Assembly (NCBI RefSeq): GCF_003443535.1
Contig: NZ_CP031946.1
Location: 2,294,001 to 2,358,000, forward strand
DNA length: 64,000 bases
Direction of reading: 5' to 3'
Source of the DNA: Ruegeria sp. AD91A
GTDB taxonomy: Bacteria; Pseudomonadota; Alphaproteobacteria; Rhodobacterales; Rhodobacteraceae
This document shows positions 52,391 through 62,188 of this stretch, piece by piece. The notes under the pieces were generated by a model. That model was not told where the DNA came from and searched no databases. It saw only the letters and a list, made by a program, of their open reading frames with translations. The position numbers were made by a program, and so were the translations under genes. The first letter of the stretch is position 1. Every line of letters begins with the position of its first letter.

Positions 52391-53098
52391 TCAAACCGAT
52401 AGGTCAAAGAAGCGTTTGGCATGCATGAAGGCCGCTTTCTTGGCCTCGGCAACCTCATGGGCTTCTTCGTCATGGCCCCATTGTTCAATCTGCCAGGTTT
52501 CATCCAACCTAGAAATGCGCCATATCTCGTCCGGTTTGCGCCAGTTCATGGCGACCGCAAAGCCAAGAATCAATGACCCCGACAAACTGACCAGATCGTG
52601 AAAAGCGGCCAGTTGGAACGCATCCAGCCCACGCACCCGAGACCGCAATGTCGCCAGGGCAGTTCCCGACTGCGGCTGATGCAGTACGCCGGCAACCGGA
52701 ACCAGACGGGCGGACAGCGCGGTCTCGGCCCAATCCAGGGCGGGGTCCCATTCGGCGGTCTGGCGATCCTGCAACTCTTGCGGATGGGTTGCGCGATAAC
52801 ACAACAAATCAGAGTCGCCATAGTCGGCCAGCATGTCGGCAACCTCCCCGTGCTGGATGCGGACTTTGTCAATCGCTGCATTTGCAGAACGGGTGAACGG
52901 CATTTCTGCGGGATCAACCTCTTTTTCCTGGGCGTCCCATTCCGCTGCAACCACTTCGGCCATGGGACGGGTTGGCAGAATCAATCCTGCCTTGGCGGGT
53001 GTTTTGACACGGCGTCCATCAAGCTCAACTGTAAACCCGCCATCGGCCTCGACTACGGTGCTGTTTTTCCAAAAGCGCTTCGGTTTCCAGTCGCTCAT
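52391..53098 (-). CDS. ATP12-family F1-ATPase assembly chaperone
   Basis: A 235-aa protein matching the ATP12 family found in mitochondria and alphaproteobacteria. Features: RFWKNSTVVEADGGFTVELDGRRVKTPAK at the N-terminus, then PLAEVVAAEW-type PMAEVVAAEWDAQ, and a C-terminal helical half (EEAHEVAEAKKAAFMHAKRFFDL). It helps the F1 alpha subunit assemble. It follows the HAD phosphatase gene by 3 bp in a run with the pseudouridine synthase, a common alphaproteobacterial order. Confidence 0.92.
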   Translation of the reverse strand: MSDWKPKRFWKNSTVVEADGGFTVELDGRRVKTPAKAGLILPTRPMAEVVAAEWDAQEKEVDPAEMPFTRSANAAIDKVRIQHGEVADMLADYGDSDLLCYRATHPQELQDRQTAEWDPALDWAETALSARLVPVAGVLHQPQSGTALATLRSRVRGLDAFQLAAFHDLVSLSGSLILGFAVAMNWRKPDEIWRISRLDETWQIEQWGHDEEAHEVAEAKKAAFMHAKRFFDLSV

Positions 53099-53101
53099 GT
53101 T

Positions 53102-53773
53102 CTAGTCCCACATCCCGGCCAGCGCATTTGGCAACTGGTCAAAGGTTTCGATAATGCAAGAGGCAGCGGTCAAAGCCGATCGGTCATGATAGCCCCAGGT
53201 TACGCCGATGCCACGAACTCCGGCAGCCGCAGCCATATCCATGTCATAGCTCGTATCGCCGATCATCACTGCACAGGCCGGATCGACCCCGGTTTCCGCC
53301 AATGCGGTCTGCACCATGGACGGATGCGGCTTTGAAGGGTGGTGATCCGCGACTTGCCGGGTCACGAAATACGCTTCCAACCCGTGCGCTTCGATCAGCG
53401 CGTCCAACCCGCGCTGCGACTTGCCGGTTGCCACGCCAAGAAGCACGTCGGGCACGGCGTACAATGCTTCAATTGCCTCTCTTGCGCCGGGGTACAGCGG
53501 CGAACTTGCCGCGCCCAAGTCAAGCCGATGGGCGTGATAGGCCTCTTTGTATCCTTCGACCAGATCGTTCTGGACCGAAAGAGGCTGTTCCGGCACCAAC
53601 CGCGCGATAGCGTGCGGCAGCGACAAGCCGACAATGGACAGGATCGCCTCACGCGTCGGAACCGGCACGGACACGGCCTGAAAGCTGGTGGTCATGGAGT
53701 GAACAATGCTGCCCTGACTGTCGACCAGGGTACCATCGACGTCGAACAGGACCAGCCGCAAGGGTGCGCTCAT
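53102..53773 (-). CDS. HAD-family phosphatase (phosphoglycolate phosphatase-like)
   Basis: A 223-aa haloacid dehalogenase-type hydrolase. Motif I DVDGTLVDS at residues 10-18, motif II serine/threonine around GVATGKSQRG, motif III lysine in HHPSKPHP, motif IV MIGDTSYDMDMA. Cap domain of the Gph type. Overlaps the pseudouridine synthase by 4 bp. Likely substrates are small phosphates such as 2-phosphoglycolate; not certain. Confidence 0.9.
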   Translation of the reverse strand: MSAPLRLVLFDVDGTLVDSQGSIVHSMTTSFQAVSVPVPTREAILSIVGLSLPHAIARLVPEQPLSVQNDLVEGYKEAYHAHRLDLGAASSPLYPGAREAIEALYAVPDVLLGVATGKSQRGLDALIEAHGLEAYFVTRQVADHHPSKPHPSMVQTALAETGVDPACAVMIGDTSYDMDMAAAAGVRGIGVTWGYHDRSALTAASCIIETFDQLPNALAGMWD

Positions 53774-54813
53774 TGCAGCTCCTCAAACGGGTCGTCAGCC
53801 GCCAGATCCTCGCTCCACCCGAACGTATCCCAGCTGTGTTTCATATGCTCGGGCAGGGGCGCCGTCACCGTCACCGGTTTCCGCGTCATCGGATGCAGGA
53901 AGGACAGCCGCCTTGCGTGCAAATGCAGCTTTTTGCTGATGACCCCGCCCAATTGCGCACCCCATCCGTCGCCAAGGTTTTCCTGACCCGAACCGCCGTA
54001 TTTTCCGTCGCCTATGATCGGATGCCCGATTGCGGCCATATGAGCCCGCAATTGGTGCGTACGTCCGGTGATCGGCTCCATCGCCACCCATGCAGCGCGG
54101 CTGGCAACCCGATAGAGGGTTGCGTAATGCGTATGCGCGCGTTTCGCGCCCGGAGTGCTGTCAATTTCGCTCATATGCACGGGGATCATCTTTTCACCCT
54201 CACCGTGCTTGCCATGACCCGGCGCTTTGACAAGGCCGGTTTTGATCTCACCCAGGTACGGTGTCGGAACACCGGCAACCAGCGCCCAGTAGATCTTGCG
54301 CGTATCACGATGACGGAAGGCGGCCGTCAGACCCTTGGCGGCCTCCCGCGTGCGGGCCAGCAGCAAAACACCTGACGTGTCCTTGTCCAATCTATGGACC
54401 AGCCGAGGGTTCTCGTCATAGCCGAACCGCAATGCTTCGGACAGGCTGTCAACATGTCGCGTCTGCCCGCTACCGCCTTGCACCGGCAAGCCATGCGGCT
54501 TGTTCAGGGCCAGAATGTGATCGTCACGATAGATCACGCAGGACTGGATCATCCTGGCATCCGCATCCGAGATACGATGCTTGACCTCAGCCGGTTTGTG
54601 ATCGGCATCCGGAAGGGGCGGCACGCGAACCACCTGCCCTATCTCTAGTCGGGTCGAGGCCTTGGCGCGGCTTCCGTCAACACGCAATTCTCCCTTGCGG
54701 CACATTTTTTCAATGCGGCCCTGGCTGACATGCGGAAACAGGCGGCGCAGCCAACGGTCTACACGCTGGTCCCCATCCCCTTCAGCGACTGTAATCATCT
54801 GTACGCCACTCAT
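53770..54813 (-). CDS. RluA-family pseudouridine synthase (RluC/D type)
   Basis: Enzyme of 347 aa that converts uridines of 23S rRNA to pseudouridine. An S4 domain at the N-terminus (DQRVDRWLRRLFPHVSQGRIEKMCRKGELRVDG) is followed by the catalytic signature LVHRLDKDTSGVLLLA with Asp as nucleophile, then GRTHQLRAHMAAIGHPIIGD. The start ATG at 54813 is chosen over 54915 because the S4 domain begins soon after. Overlaps the HAD gene. Confidence 0.93.
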   Translation of the reverse strand: MSGVQMITVAEGDGDQRVDRWLRRLFPHVSQGRIEKMCRKGELRVDGSRAKASTRLEIGQVVRVPPLPDADHKPAEVKHRISDADARMIQSCVIYRDDHILALNKPHGLPVQGGSGQTRHVDSLSEALRFGYDENPRLVHRLDKDTSGVLLLARTREAAKGLTAAFRHRDTRKIYWALVAGVPTPYLGEIKTGLVKAPGHGKHGEGEKMIPVHMSEIDSTPGAKRAHTHYATLYRVASRAAWVAMEPITGRTHQLRAHMAAIGHPIIGDGKYGGSGQENLGDGWGAQLGGVISKKLHLHARRLSFLHPMTRKPVTVTAPLPEHMKHSWDTFGWSEDLAADDPFEELQ

Positions 54814-54933
54814 GCCATTACCCCTTGTTCCGCGCGGGTGATCCGCCCGGATTGCGTGTTTACCCGTGTCCCAGAAATCATGGGCGTCTGTCGCGCGCAA
54901 CGCGGCAAGAGTCAAGGTATCTGGCTGTGGTTC

Positions 54934-55740
54934 TCAGATGTTCGAGAAGTTACCGTGTCGCCCTGCTCCATCCCGAAACCGGCCAGCCCCAGCGGTACCT
55001 TCTCGGCGAATGGCGTCCAACCCGTTGGCCCATTCGATCTTCAGCGCGTCCCGAACCGGCATTCCATGTGTTTCAATGATTGATCGGCGGTCTGCCCGAA
55101 CGGCCTCTTGTGGAAAACGGGCTATTTCATGGGCCATTTTTTCGGCTGCACTGCGTGCTGTGCCATGTGAGACGACCTTTTCCGCCAACCCAATCCTGCA
55201 ACACTCTTCAGCTTCGACCTTGCGCCCGGTCAGAGCAATCTCCAACGCCTTGCCCTGCCCCACCAGACGCGGCAACCTGACCGAGCCACCATCCATCAGG
55301 GTAATCCCCCAACGTCGGCAAAAAACACCCAAGTAAGCCGTTTCCGCCATGACCCGGATATCGCACCACAAGGCAAGCTCCATTCCTCCGGCCACTGCCG
55401 CGCCCTCAATCGCGCCAATGATGGGCTTCGAAAGCTCCAGCCGCGAAGGCCCCATGGGCCCCAGCGTTGAAGGGGCCGACCCGATGGGGAAGCTGTGTTT
55501 GTCGAAATATGCTTCGCGTCGCTCGGGATCGGCCAGCGATGCGGCAAGTTTCAGATCCCACCCTGCACAGAAATTGCCACCTTTGCCCCAGAATACCGCA
55601 GCCTTGGCCGAACTGGCCTCAAAACTCAGAAATGCCTCAACCAGAGCCTCGGCATGTTCCGTATCAACAGCATTCCGCGCATCCGGCCTGTCGTGAATGA
55701 CGGTCCAGACACTCTCGGATTTTTCGATTGAAACCGGCAT
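54934..55740 (-). CDS. Enoyl-CoA hydratase/isomerase (crotonase) family protein
   Basis: A 268-aa crotonase. Oxyanion-hole features: GGNFCAGWDLK and IEGAAVAGGMELALWCDIRV, the two peptide segments that bind the acyl-CoA carbonyl. The second catalytic glutamate position reads MDGGSVRLPRLVG, so the usual glutamates are not both present and the reaction cannot be predicted. Begins at ATG 55740. It stands between rarA and the pseudouridine synthase gene without a pathway link. Confidence 0.88.
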   Translation of the reverse strand: MPVSIEKSESVWTVIHDRPDARNAVDTEHAEALVEAFLSFEASSAKAAVFWGKGGNFCAGWDLKLAASLADPERREAYFDKHSFPIGSAPSTLGPMGPSRLELSKPIIGAIEGAAVAGGMELALWCDIRVMAETAYLGVFCRRWGITLMDGGSVRLPRLVGQGKALEIALTGRKVEAEECCRIGLAEKVVSHGTARSAAEKMAHEIARFPQEAVRADRRSIIETHGMPVRDALKIEWANGLDAIRREGTAGAGRFRDGAGRHGNFSNI

Positions 55741-55838
55741 ACCAAGCCCTCCCCTGCAAGCGTTGACCCGAGGGAAGCGTCCAATTTCAATCCTGTCGCC
55801 TGTGACGCCGCGGAAGGTCCACAACTGACCCTGCGTAA

Positions 55839-57149
55839 CTAGCTGTTCCGCTGCGTCCGCAACTTGGCAAAGTAATCGAGGCGCTTCTTCAACTCACGCT
55901 CAAACCCACGTTCGACCGGTTGATACAGAACCGGGCGTTTCATTGTCTCGGGGAAGTAGTCCTGACCGGAAAACCCGTCCTCGGCATCATGGTCATAGGC
56001 ATAGCCTGCACCATATCCTTGATCCTTCATCAAAGAGGTCGGCGCGTTCAGGATATGCTTGGGCGGTGGCTCGCTGCCGGATTGCTTGGCCAATCGCATT
56101 GCCGCCTTGTAGCCGACATAGGTGCCGTTGGATTTTGGCGCCAGGGCTAGATAGACCAGCGCCTGAGCAAGCGCCAACTCTCCTTCCGGGGAACCCAGAC
56201 GTTCGTAGGTTTCCCACGATTGCAAGCAAATGGCCTGCGCCTGTGGATCGGCCAAGCCTATATCCTCGACGGCCATGCGTGTGATCCTGCGTGCAAGATA
56301 CCTTGGGTCCTCGCCCCCGGTCAGCATGCGCGCAAACCAATACAAAGCCGCATCCGGGTCAGAGCCGCGCACCGATTTGTGCAGGGCCGAGATCAGGTTG
56401 TAATGCTCATCACCAGACTTGTCGTACTTCGCAGCCCGCCGCATCAATCGCGTCGACAGCGCATCGGGGCCCAGCGGCGCATCCACCTTCCACGCTGAAA
56501 CCTGTTCGATCAGGTTCAGCAAAGCCCGACCGTCGCCATCGGCCATCTCCTGCAACGCATCGCGTGCGGCAGGCGTCAATGGCAACGCACGGTTCAGCTC
56601 TTTTTCGGCCCGCTGGGTCAGACGCTCCAGATCGGCAAGGCTGAGCCGTTCCAGCACCAACACCTGCGACCGGCTGAGTACAGCGGCATTCAGTTCAAAG
56701 GACGGGTTCTCGGTCGTAGCGCCGACCAACAGGATGGTGCCGTCTTCCATATGGGGCAGAAACCCGTCTTGCTGTGCCTTGTTGAAGCGGTGGATCTCGT
56801 CCACGAACAACAACGTGCCCTGCCCGTTCTGGCGGCGGATTTTGGCGGACTCGAAGACTTTCTTCAGATCCGGCACACCAGTAAAGATCGCACTGATCTG
56901 AACGAAGTGCAGATCGGTTTCCTGTGCCAACAGCCGTGCAATCGTCGTCTTTCCAACTCCGGGTGGGCCCCAGAAGATCAGGCTGGATAAACTACCTGCC
57001 GCCAGCATAACACCCAGCGGGGCTTCGGGGCCCAGCACCTGTTCCTGCCCGATCACCTCGGCCAGGGATCGAGGCCGCAACCGGTCAGCCAGAGGCCGGT
57101 GTGGGGAAGCGGCGGGTTCTGCCGGCCCGGTATCGAACAGATCACTCAC
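55839..57149 (-). CDS. rarA: Replication-associated recombination protein A (MgsA/RarA)
   Basis: AAA+ ATPase of 436 aa. Walker A GPPGVGKTTIA near residue 60, Walker B LLFVDEIHRFNKAQQD, sensor 1 GATTENPSFELN, and the C-terminal tetramerisation region (DHDAEDGFSGQDYFPE). RarA acts at stalled replication forks. It starts 3 bp after the Do-type protease gene stop. Confidence 0.96.
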   Translation of the reverse strand: MSDLFDTGPAEPAASPHRPLADRLRPRSLAEVIGQEQVLGPEAPLGVMLAAGSLSSLIFWGPPGVGKTTIARLLAQETDLHFVQISAIFTGVPDLKKVFESAKIRRQNGQGTLLFVDEIHRFNKAQQDGFLPHMEDGTILLVGATTENPSFELNAAVLSRSQVLVLERLSLADLERLTQRAEKELNRALPLTPAARDALQEMADGDGRALLNLIEQVSAWKVDAPLGPDALSTRLMRRAAKYDKSGDEHYNLISALHKSVRGSDPDAALYWFARMLTGGEDPRYLARRITRMAVEDIGLADPQAQAICLQSWETYERLGSPEGELALAQALVYLALAPKSNGTYVGYKAAMRLAKQSGSEPPPKHILNAPTSLMKDQGYGAGYAYDHDAEDGFSGQDYFPETMKRPVLYQPVERGFERELKKRLDYFAKLRTQRNS

Positions 57150-57152
57150 AGG

Positions 57153-58538
57153 TCACAACCGGAACCGCAAAGAAACGGACCGCCCCCCGCGCAGCAGACC
57201 AATCTGCACGCGACGGCCCGGGTCGGTCAGCGCGGTCTCAACGTCCCGAGGGCGCTGGATTTCTTCAGAATTGATGCTTTCAAGAATATCACCGGATCGC
57301 AAACCCGCCCTTGCGCCGTACGGACCGGGATCCACCACGACGACACCGGTCTGCGACAGCAACAAACCCATCTTGGTGATCATGACAGGATTGACCCGAG
57401 ATACCACCAAGCCCGGAAGAACGGTTCTGTCATTCAACGTCGTTTCTTCGGCGGCCGGAACATCGGGGGCTTTGATAAGGGCCACCTCAACACCTTCACT
57501 TTGCGCGCCGCGCAAACGGGTCAGAACCGAGGTTCCACCAACCCCGGCGACCGACATCCGAAACTTCATCTCGGCGGGCGAGTTTACCTCATCCCCGTCC
57601 ACATGCGTTACCACATCTCCCACTCTGAGCCCCGCGTCGCGCAGCGGGCTGAGTTCATGCAGGTCAGAGATCACAACGCCCAACGGTATGGCCAGACCAA
57701 GGGATTCCGCGATATCTGCGCTCATGTGTTGACCCGACATTCCCGCCCACGGGCTGACGAAACTGTCATTCCCCTGCTGCGCCTGCTTCAGGAATTGCGC
57801 CACCAGATTGGCAGGGATAGCAAAGCCGATGCCATTTGATCCACCCGATCGGGTCAGAATGGAAGTATTGATCCCGATAAGATGGCCATTCACATCGATC
57901 AGCGCCCCACCGGAGTTACCCGGGTTGATTGCAGCATCTGTCTGAATGAAATACCCGCGGCTATTCCCGGTTGCCGTGCCCGTGCGCGCCAGCCCCGAGA
58001 TGATGCCAGATGACACCGTCTGCCCCACCCCGAATGGGTTTCCGATGGCCAGGGCCAGCTCTCCGACTTCGACCTGATCGGAATCGCGAAGGGTCAGGTA
58101 AGGCAGGTCTTCGGCCCCTTCCAGACGCAGGATCGCGATATCGCTTTCCTCGTGACCCAGCACAACCTCAGCCGAAAACTCGCGCCGGTCCGTCGTGACA
58201 ACCCGGATCTCGGTCGCGGACCCGACCACGTGATAGTTGGAAACAACGTACCCATCGTCAGACAGAATAACCCCAGAACCCAGCGAGTTTTGAACTCTCT
58301 GACGGGGTTCTTCAAAACCCCGGCCAAAGAATTCCTGAAAGAACGGATCCGAAAAAAACGGGCTTGCCCGGTCCTGCCGGACGATCTTGGCATAGATGTT
58401 CACAACCGCTGGTGAGGCCTGTTTTACGACCGGTGCGAATCCCAGCGAAATCTCAGCCTGTGACTGCGGAACTGTCGTTTCGGCCATACCTTGTGTAGCG
58501 CAGGTCAAAGCAACAAGGGTCAGCATTGCGCGGATCAT
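57153..58538 (-). CDS. Do-type periplasmic serine protease (DegP/DegQ family)
   Basis: A 461-aa periplasmic protease and chaperone. Signal peptide IRAMLTLVALTCATQGMA, trypsin domain with triad His in VSNYHVVG, Asp in HEESDIAILRL and Ser in NPGNSGGALIDV, then two PDZ domains (about residues 265-355 and 375-455). It degrades misfolded envelope proteins. Start ATG 58538 puts the signal at the N-terminus. Confidence 0.93.
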   Translation of the reverse strand: MIRAMLTLVALTCATQGMAETTVPQSQAEISLGFAPVVKQASPAVVNIYAKIVRQDRASPFFSDPFFQEFFGRGFEEPRQRVQNSLGSGVILSDDGYVVSNYHVVGSATEIRVVTTDRREFSAEVVLGHEESDIAILRLEGAEDLPYLTLRDSDQVEVGELALAIGNPFGVGQTVSSGIISGLARTGTATGNSRGYFIQTDAAINPGNSGGALIDVNGHLIGINTSILTRSGGSNGIGFAIPANLVAQFLKQAQQGNDSFVSPWAGMSGQHMSADIAESLGLAIPLGVVISDLHELSPLRDAGLRVGDVVTHVDGDEVNSPAEMKFRMSVAGVGGTSVLTRLRGAQSEGVEVALIKAPDVPAAEETTLNDRTVLPGLVVSRVNPVMITKMGLLLSQTGVVVVDPGPYGARAGLRSGDILESINSEEIQRPRDVETALTDPGRRVQIGLLRGGRSVSLRFRL

Positions 58539-58642
58539 GGCGGCTCCGTTTTTTTGTGATTGGCCCAGATATGCTGACACGCAATCTGAATTGCAAGTCG
58601 GCGCTCCAGTATGTCCCGTAACCTGTCCCGGAAAGCCAGAAC

Positions 58643-58680
58643 GAAAAAACCTCCGTCCGGTTTCCCGAACGGAGGTTCGA
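58643..58680 (-). terminator. Intrinsic terminator of the alpha ribosomal operon
   Basis: AACCTCCGT at 58648-58656 pairs with ACGGAGGTT at 58669-58677, and on the minus strand the stem is followed by a run of T. It lies 20 bp after the rplQ stop. A strong end for the rplO-to-rplQ transcript. Confidence 0.85.
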
Positions 58681-58700
58681 ACCTGACCATGTGTCAGATC

Positions 58701-59120
58701 TTATTCTTCGGCAGCCTCTTCGGCGGCAACGCGTGCCTTGTCGGCCGCGCCTTTGGCGTCCAGATCGCGGTCAACGAATTCGATGATCGCCATCGGGGCC
58801 ATGTCACCATAGCGGAAGCCAGCCTTCAAAATGCGGACATAACCGCCCTGACGCTCGGCGTAGCGAGGGCCCAGAACCTCGAACAGCTTGGCGACGTCCT
58901 TGTCTTCTTTCAGTTGCGATGCGGCCTGACGGCGGGCGTGCAGATCGCCGCGTTTGCCCAGAGTGACCAGCTTTTCGATGATCGGGCGCAGTTCTTTTGC
59001 CTTGGGCAGAGTTGTCTTGATCTGCTCATGTTCAATGAGCGAGCCAGCCATGTTCGCAAACAGAGCCTTGCGGTGCTCATGAGTACGGTTCAGGCGGCGG
59101 TAACCACGTGCGTGACGCAT
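58701..59120 (-). CDS. rplQ: 50S ribosomal protein L17
   Basis: A 139-aa protein beginning [28 protein letters not shown], diagnostic of L17, with an acidic Ala/Glu-rich C-terminus common in alphaproteobacteria. Last gene of the operon, 118 bp after rpoA. Confidence 0.98.
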   Translation of the reverse strand: MRHARGYRRLNRTHEHRKALFANMAGSLIEHEQIKTTLPKAKELRPIIEKLVTLGKRGDLHARRQAASQLKEDKDVAKLFEVLGPRYAERQGGYVRILKAGFRYGDMAPMAIIEFVDRDLDAKGAADKARVAAEEAAEE

Positions 59121-59238
59121 TTTCTAGTTCCTTCTTCAGCGTTTTGCTTTGTCTGGCCGGCGATGCGTGTCACCGGCTCTCCTTGGGGCGGATATGCCCA
59201 TTTTGTCCCCGGAAACCCGGGCATTGGGGAAGACGCGC

Positions 59239-60255
59239 TTAGAACGCGTCTTCGAATTTTTTGGCAAGATCTTCGATGTTGTCGGGCGGCCAGTCCTCGA
59301 CATCCATGCCAAGGTGCAGACCCATACCGGACAGCACTTCCTTGATCTCGTTCAGCGACTTGCGGCCGAAGTTCGGGGTGCGCAGCATCTCGGCTTCGGT
59401 CTTCTGGATCAGGTCGCCGATGTAAACGATGTTGTCGTTCTTCAGGCAGTTTGCCGAACGGACCGACAGTTCCAGCTCGTCCACCTTCTTCAGGAGCAGC
59501 GGGTTGAATTCCAGACCATCGTCTTCGTCCTGACGGCTTGCCGATTCCGGCTCGTCGAAGTTGACGAAGATCGACAGCTGATCCTGCAGGATACGAGCGG
59601 CAAAAGCCAGCGCGTCTTCCGGCGTGATCGAACCATCGGTTTCGATCTTCAGGGTCAGCTTGTCATAGTCCAGAACCTGACCTTCACGGGTCGGCTGAAC
59701 ATCATAGGCAACCTTCTTGACCGGCGAATAGATCGCGTCGATCGGGATCAGGCCGATAGGCGCATCCTCGGGTTTGTTCTTCTCAGCCGAGACATACCCT
59801 TTGCCGGTGTTGACGGTCAGTTCCATGAACAGGTCTGCGCCATCGTCCAGGTGGCAGATGACGTGATCGCGGTTCAGAACCTCGATGCCGGCGCTCTCGC
59901 TGATGTCGCCGGCGGTGACGACTGCGGGGCCTTTGGCATTGATCGACAGGCGCTTGGGGCCTTCGACCTCCATGCGCAAGGCAACCTGCTTGAGGTTCAG
60001 GATGATGTCGGTGACGTCTTCACGAACGCCTGCCACGCTCGAAAACTCGTGCAGGACGTTGTCGATCTGGACGCTGGTGATGGCCGCACCTTGCAGCGAG
60101 CTCATCAGGACGCGGCGCAGGGCGTTGCCTAGGGTCAGACCAAAGCCACGCTCCAGCGGTTCAGCAACCAGGGTGGCCTGACGTGCAGGATCATTACCCG
60201 GCTTGGCTTCCAGCTGGGTCGGCTTGATCAATTCTGCCCAATTCTTGTGGATCAT
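59239..60255 (-). CDS. rpoA: DNA-directed RNA polymerase subunit alpha
   Basis: A 338-aa subunit. N-terminal dimerisation domain with [29 protein letters not shown], flexible linker, and C-terminal domain ([42 protein letters not shown]) that contacts UP elements and activators. ATG 60255 is used; a 13-codon extension upstream is dropped. Confidence 0.98.
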   Translation of the reverse strand: MIHKNWAELIKPTQLEAKPGNDPARQATLVAEPLERGFGLTLGNALRRVLMSSLQGAAITSVQIDNVLHEFSSVAGVREDVTDIILNLKQVALRMEVEGPKRLSINAKGPAVVTAGDISESAGIEVLNRDHVICHLDDGADLFMELTVNTGKGYVSAEKNKPEDAPIGLIPIDAIYSPVKKVAYDVQPTREGQVLDYDKLTLKIETDGSITPEDALAFAARILQDQLSIFVNFDEPESASRQDEDDGLEFNPLLLKKVDELELSVRSANCLKNDNIVYIGDLIQKTEAEMLRTPNFGRKSLNEIKEVLSGMGLHLGMDVEDWPPDNIEDLAKKFEDAF

Positions 60256-60369
60256 GTAATCCCTCCATTCCTGTCCGCGCCCCATGACCAACAAGGTGCA
60301 GACGCCCGAGGTTCAAAATGACGTGCTGGGGCCGTGCGTACACACAGCCCCAGCTCAATTCCAAATCGC

Positions 60370-60759
60370 TTAGACGCGACGACGCTTCGGCGGGCGGCAA
60401 CCGTTGTGAGCAATCGGTGTCACATCTCGGATCGATGTGATGTTGAAGCCCACTGCAGCCAACGCGCGCAGTGCCGATTCACGGCCCGAACCGGGCCCCT
60501 GAACTTCGACTTCGAGCGTTTTGACGCCGTGATCCTGCGCCTTCTTGCCTGCGTCTTCTGCAGCCATCTGAGCGGCGTAGGGTGTCGATTTACGCGACCC
60601 TTTGAAACCCATGGTCCCGGCCGACGACCAAGCAATGGCATTGCCTTGCACGTCCGAGATCAGGATCTTGGTATTGTTGAAGGTCGAATTCACATGGGCG
60701 ACGCCCGATGCGATATTCTTGCGCTCTTTTTTCTTGGTACGAGTCTTTTCGCGTGCCAT
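60370..60759 (-). CDS. rpsK: 30S ribosomal protein S11
   Basis: A 129-aa protein with family stretches [38 protein letters not shown] and the C-terminal [11 protein letters not shown]. Binds 16S rRNA on the platform. 14 bp after rpsM. Confidence 0.98.
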   Translation of the reverse strand: MAREKTRTKKKERKNIASGVAHVNSTFNNTKILISDVQGNAIAWSSAGTMGFKGSRKSTPYAAQMAAEDAGKKAQDHGVKTLEVEVQGPGSGRESALRALAAVGFNITSIRDVTPIAHNGCRPPKRRRV

Positions 60760-60773
60760 CAGTCAGACCCCCC

Positions 60774-61142
60774 TTATTTCTTCTTACCGGCAATGGCCTT
60801 TGCGGGGCCTTTGCGAGTACGAGCGTTGGTGTGAGTACGCTGACCGCGAACGGGCAGGTTACGACGATGGCGCAGACCGCGATAGCAGCCCAGATCCATC
60901 AGGCGCTTGACGTTCATCTGAACTTCGCGACGCAGGTCACCTTCGACGGTGAAGTTTGCATCGATATGTTCACGGATGGCCAGAACTTCGGAATCCGACA
61001 GTTCATTGACGCGACGGTGCGCTTCAATACCTACGGCTTCGCAGATCGCTTTGGCCGAGGTGTTTCCGATACCGGTGATATATGTGAGGGCGATAGGTAC
61101 CCGCTTTGCAGTCGGGATGTTTACGCCGGCAATACGTGCCAC
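60774..61142 (-). CDS. rpsM: 30S ribosomal protein S13
   Basis: A 122-aa protein: [21 protein letters not shown] at the start and [22 protein letters not shown] at the end, diagnostic of S13. First gene after the 400-bp gap that separates it from adk. Confidence 0.98.
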   Translation of the reverse strand: MARIAGVNIPTAKRVPIALTYITGIGNTSAKAICEAVGIEAHRRVNELSDSEVLAIREHIDANFTVEGDLRREVQMNVKRLMDLGCYRGLRHRRNLPVRGQRTHTNARTRKGPAKAIAGKKK

Positions 61143-61543
61143 GTGTCACTTTCCTTTTTGTTGCGGTTCCGTAACTCCGGAACCTTTTTTCACAACACCT
61201 GACCGTGGCAGTGACGCCAGAGGGTCCAGTATTATTCGAGGTGGTCGGGGCGCAAGCGACGAATCCCTCACGCGATCTTGATTCCCTTTAGGGATGGGGG
61301 TCGATATGGGCTTTTAAGCTTGGCGTCAAGTCCATATCAATCCGGCCAGCAAACCTTCTCTCTGACATACTGATCGAAGATGAAATGAATGCTGGTTTGG
61401 TCGTTACAAAAATCCATATGGGTATTCAGGCCACCTAGTACTCATCACGGCTAATCCACACAGTACAATGCCCCCAAGAAGGCCAACCAGAATTACGGCA
61501 GAAGCCTTGTTGTAGGCATTCTAGAACACCAAAAACCTGACGT
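61143..61543. other. Non-coding gap between adk and rpsM
   Basis: About 400 bases without gene. A small hairpin TCCCT-TT-AGGGA at 61282-61293 is present. The gap probably holds the 3' end of the adk transcript and a promoter for rpsM-rpsK-rpoA-rplQ, but no box is convincing. Confidence 0.45.
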
Positions 61544-62188
61544 TCAGCCCAAGATGGCTTCGATCGAAGCGGTGACTTCCTTGATATCCGCCAGCCCGTT
61601 CACCGGACGCAGATCACCCTTGGCGTAGTAATACCCAATCAGCGGCGACGTCTTCTTGTAATATTCCATCAAACGCGTGCGGAGGCTTTCCTCGTTGTCG
61701 TCGGCGCGACGCACGAAGTCGTTTTCCTTGCCGCAATTGGTGCACTTTCCATCAGCCGGGATCGGCTTGGTCTTGTCGTTGTAGACCTCACCACATCCGC
61801 CGCAGGTCGAGCGTGCGGTGATCCGATCCACCAGGGCGTCATCGTCTACGCGCATCTCGATCACAGTGTGCAGCGACTGGCCCAGCTTGGTCAGCAAAGC
61901 TGCCAATGCATCGGCTTGTGCCAATGTGCGCGGGAAACCGTCAAAGATGAAGCCAGCACCTTTTTCGGTGGTCAGTTTCTCTTCGATCAGACCGATGACG
62001 ATCTCATCGGTGACAAGCTTGCCCGCGTCCATGATCGCTGCAACCTTCTTGCCCATCTCTGTGCCGCTGGTCCGCGCCTCGCGCAGCATGTCACCCGTGC
62101 TCAGTTGGATCATACCGCGGGTTTCAACCAGGTGACGCGCCTGCGTTCCCTTGCCTGCCCCCGGGGGGCCCAGAAGAATGATGTTCAT
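61544..62188 (-). CDS. adk: Adenylate kinase
   Basis: A 214-aa kinase interconverting ATP, ADP and AMP. P-loop [10 protein letters not shown] at residues 7-16, AMP-binding [10 protein letters not shown]. The LID domain carries four cysteines (CGGCGEVY and CTNCGKEND), so it is the zinc-binding long form. Overlaps secY by 4 bp. Confidence 0.98.
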   Translation of the reverse strand: MNIILLGPPGAGKGTQARHLVETRGMIQLSTGDMLREARTSGTEMGKKVAAIMDAGKLVTDEIVIGLIEEKLTTEKGAGFIFDGFPRTLAQADALAALLTKLGQSLHTVIEMRVDDDALVDRITARSTCGGCGEVYNDKTKPIPADGKCTNCGKENDFVRRADDNEESLRTRLMEYYKKTSPLIGYYYAKGDLRPVNGLADIKEVTASIEAILG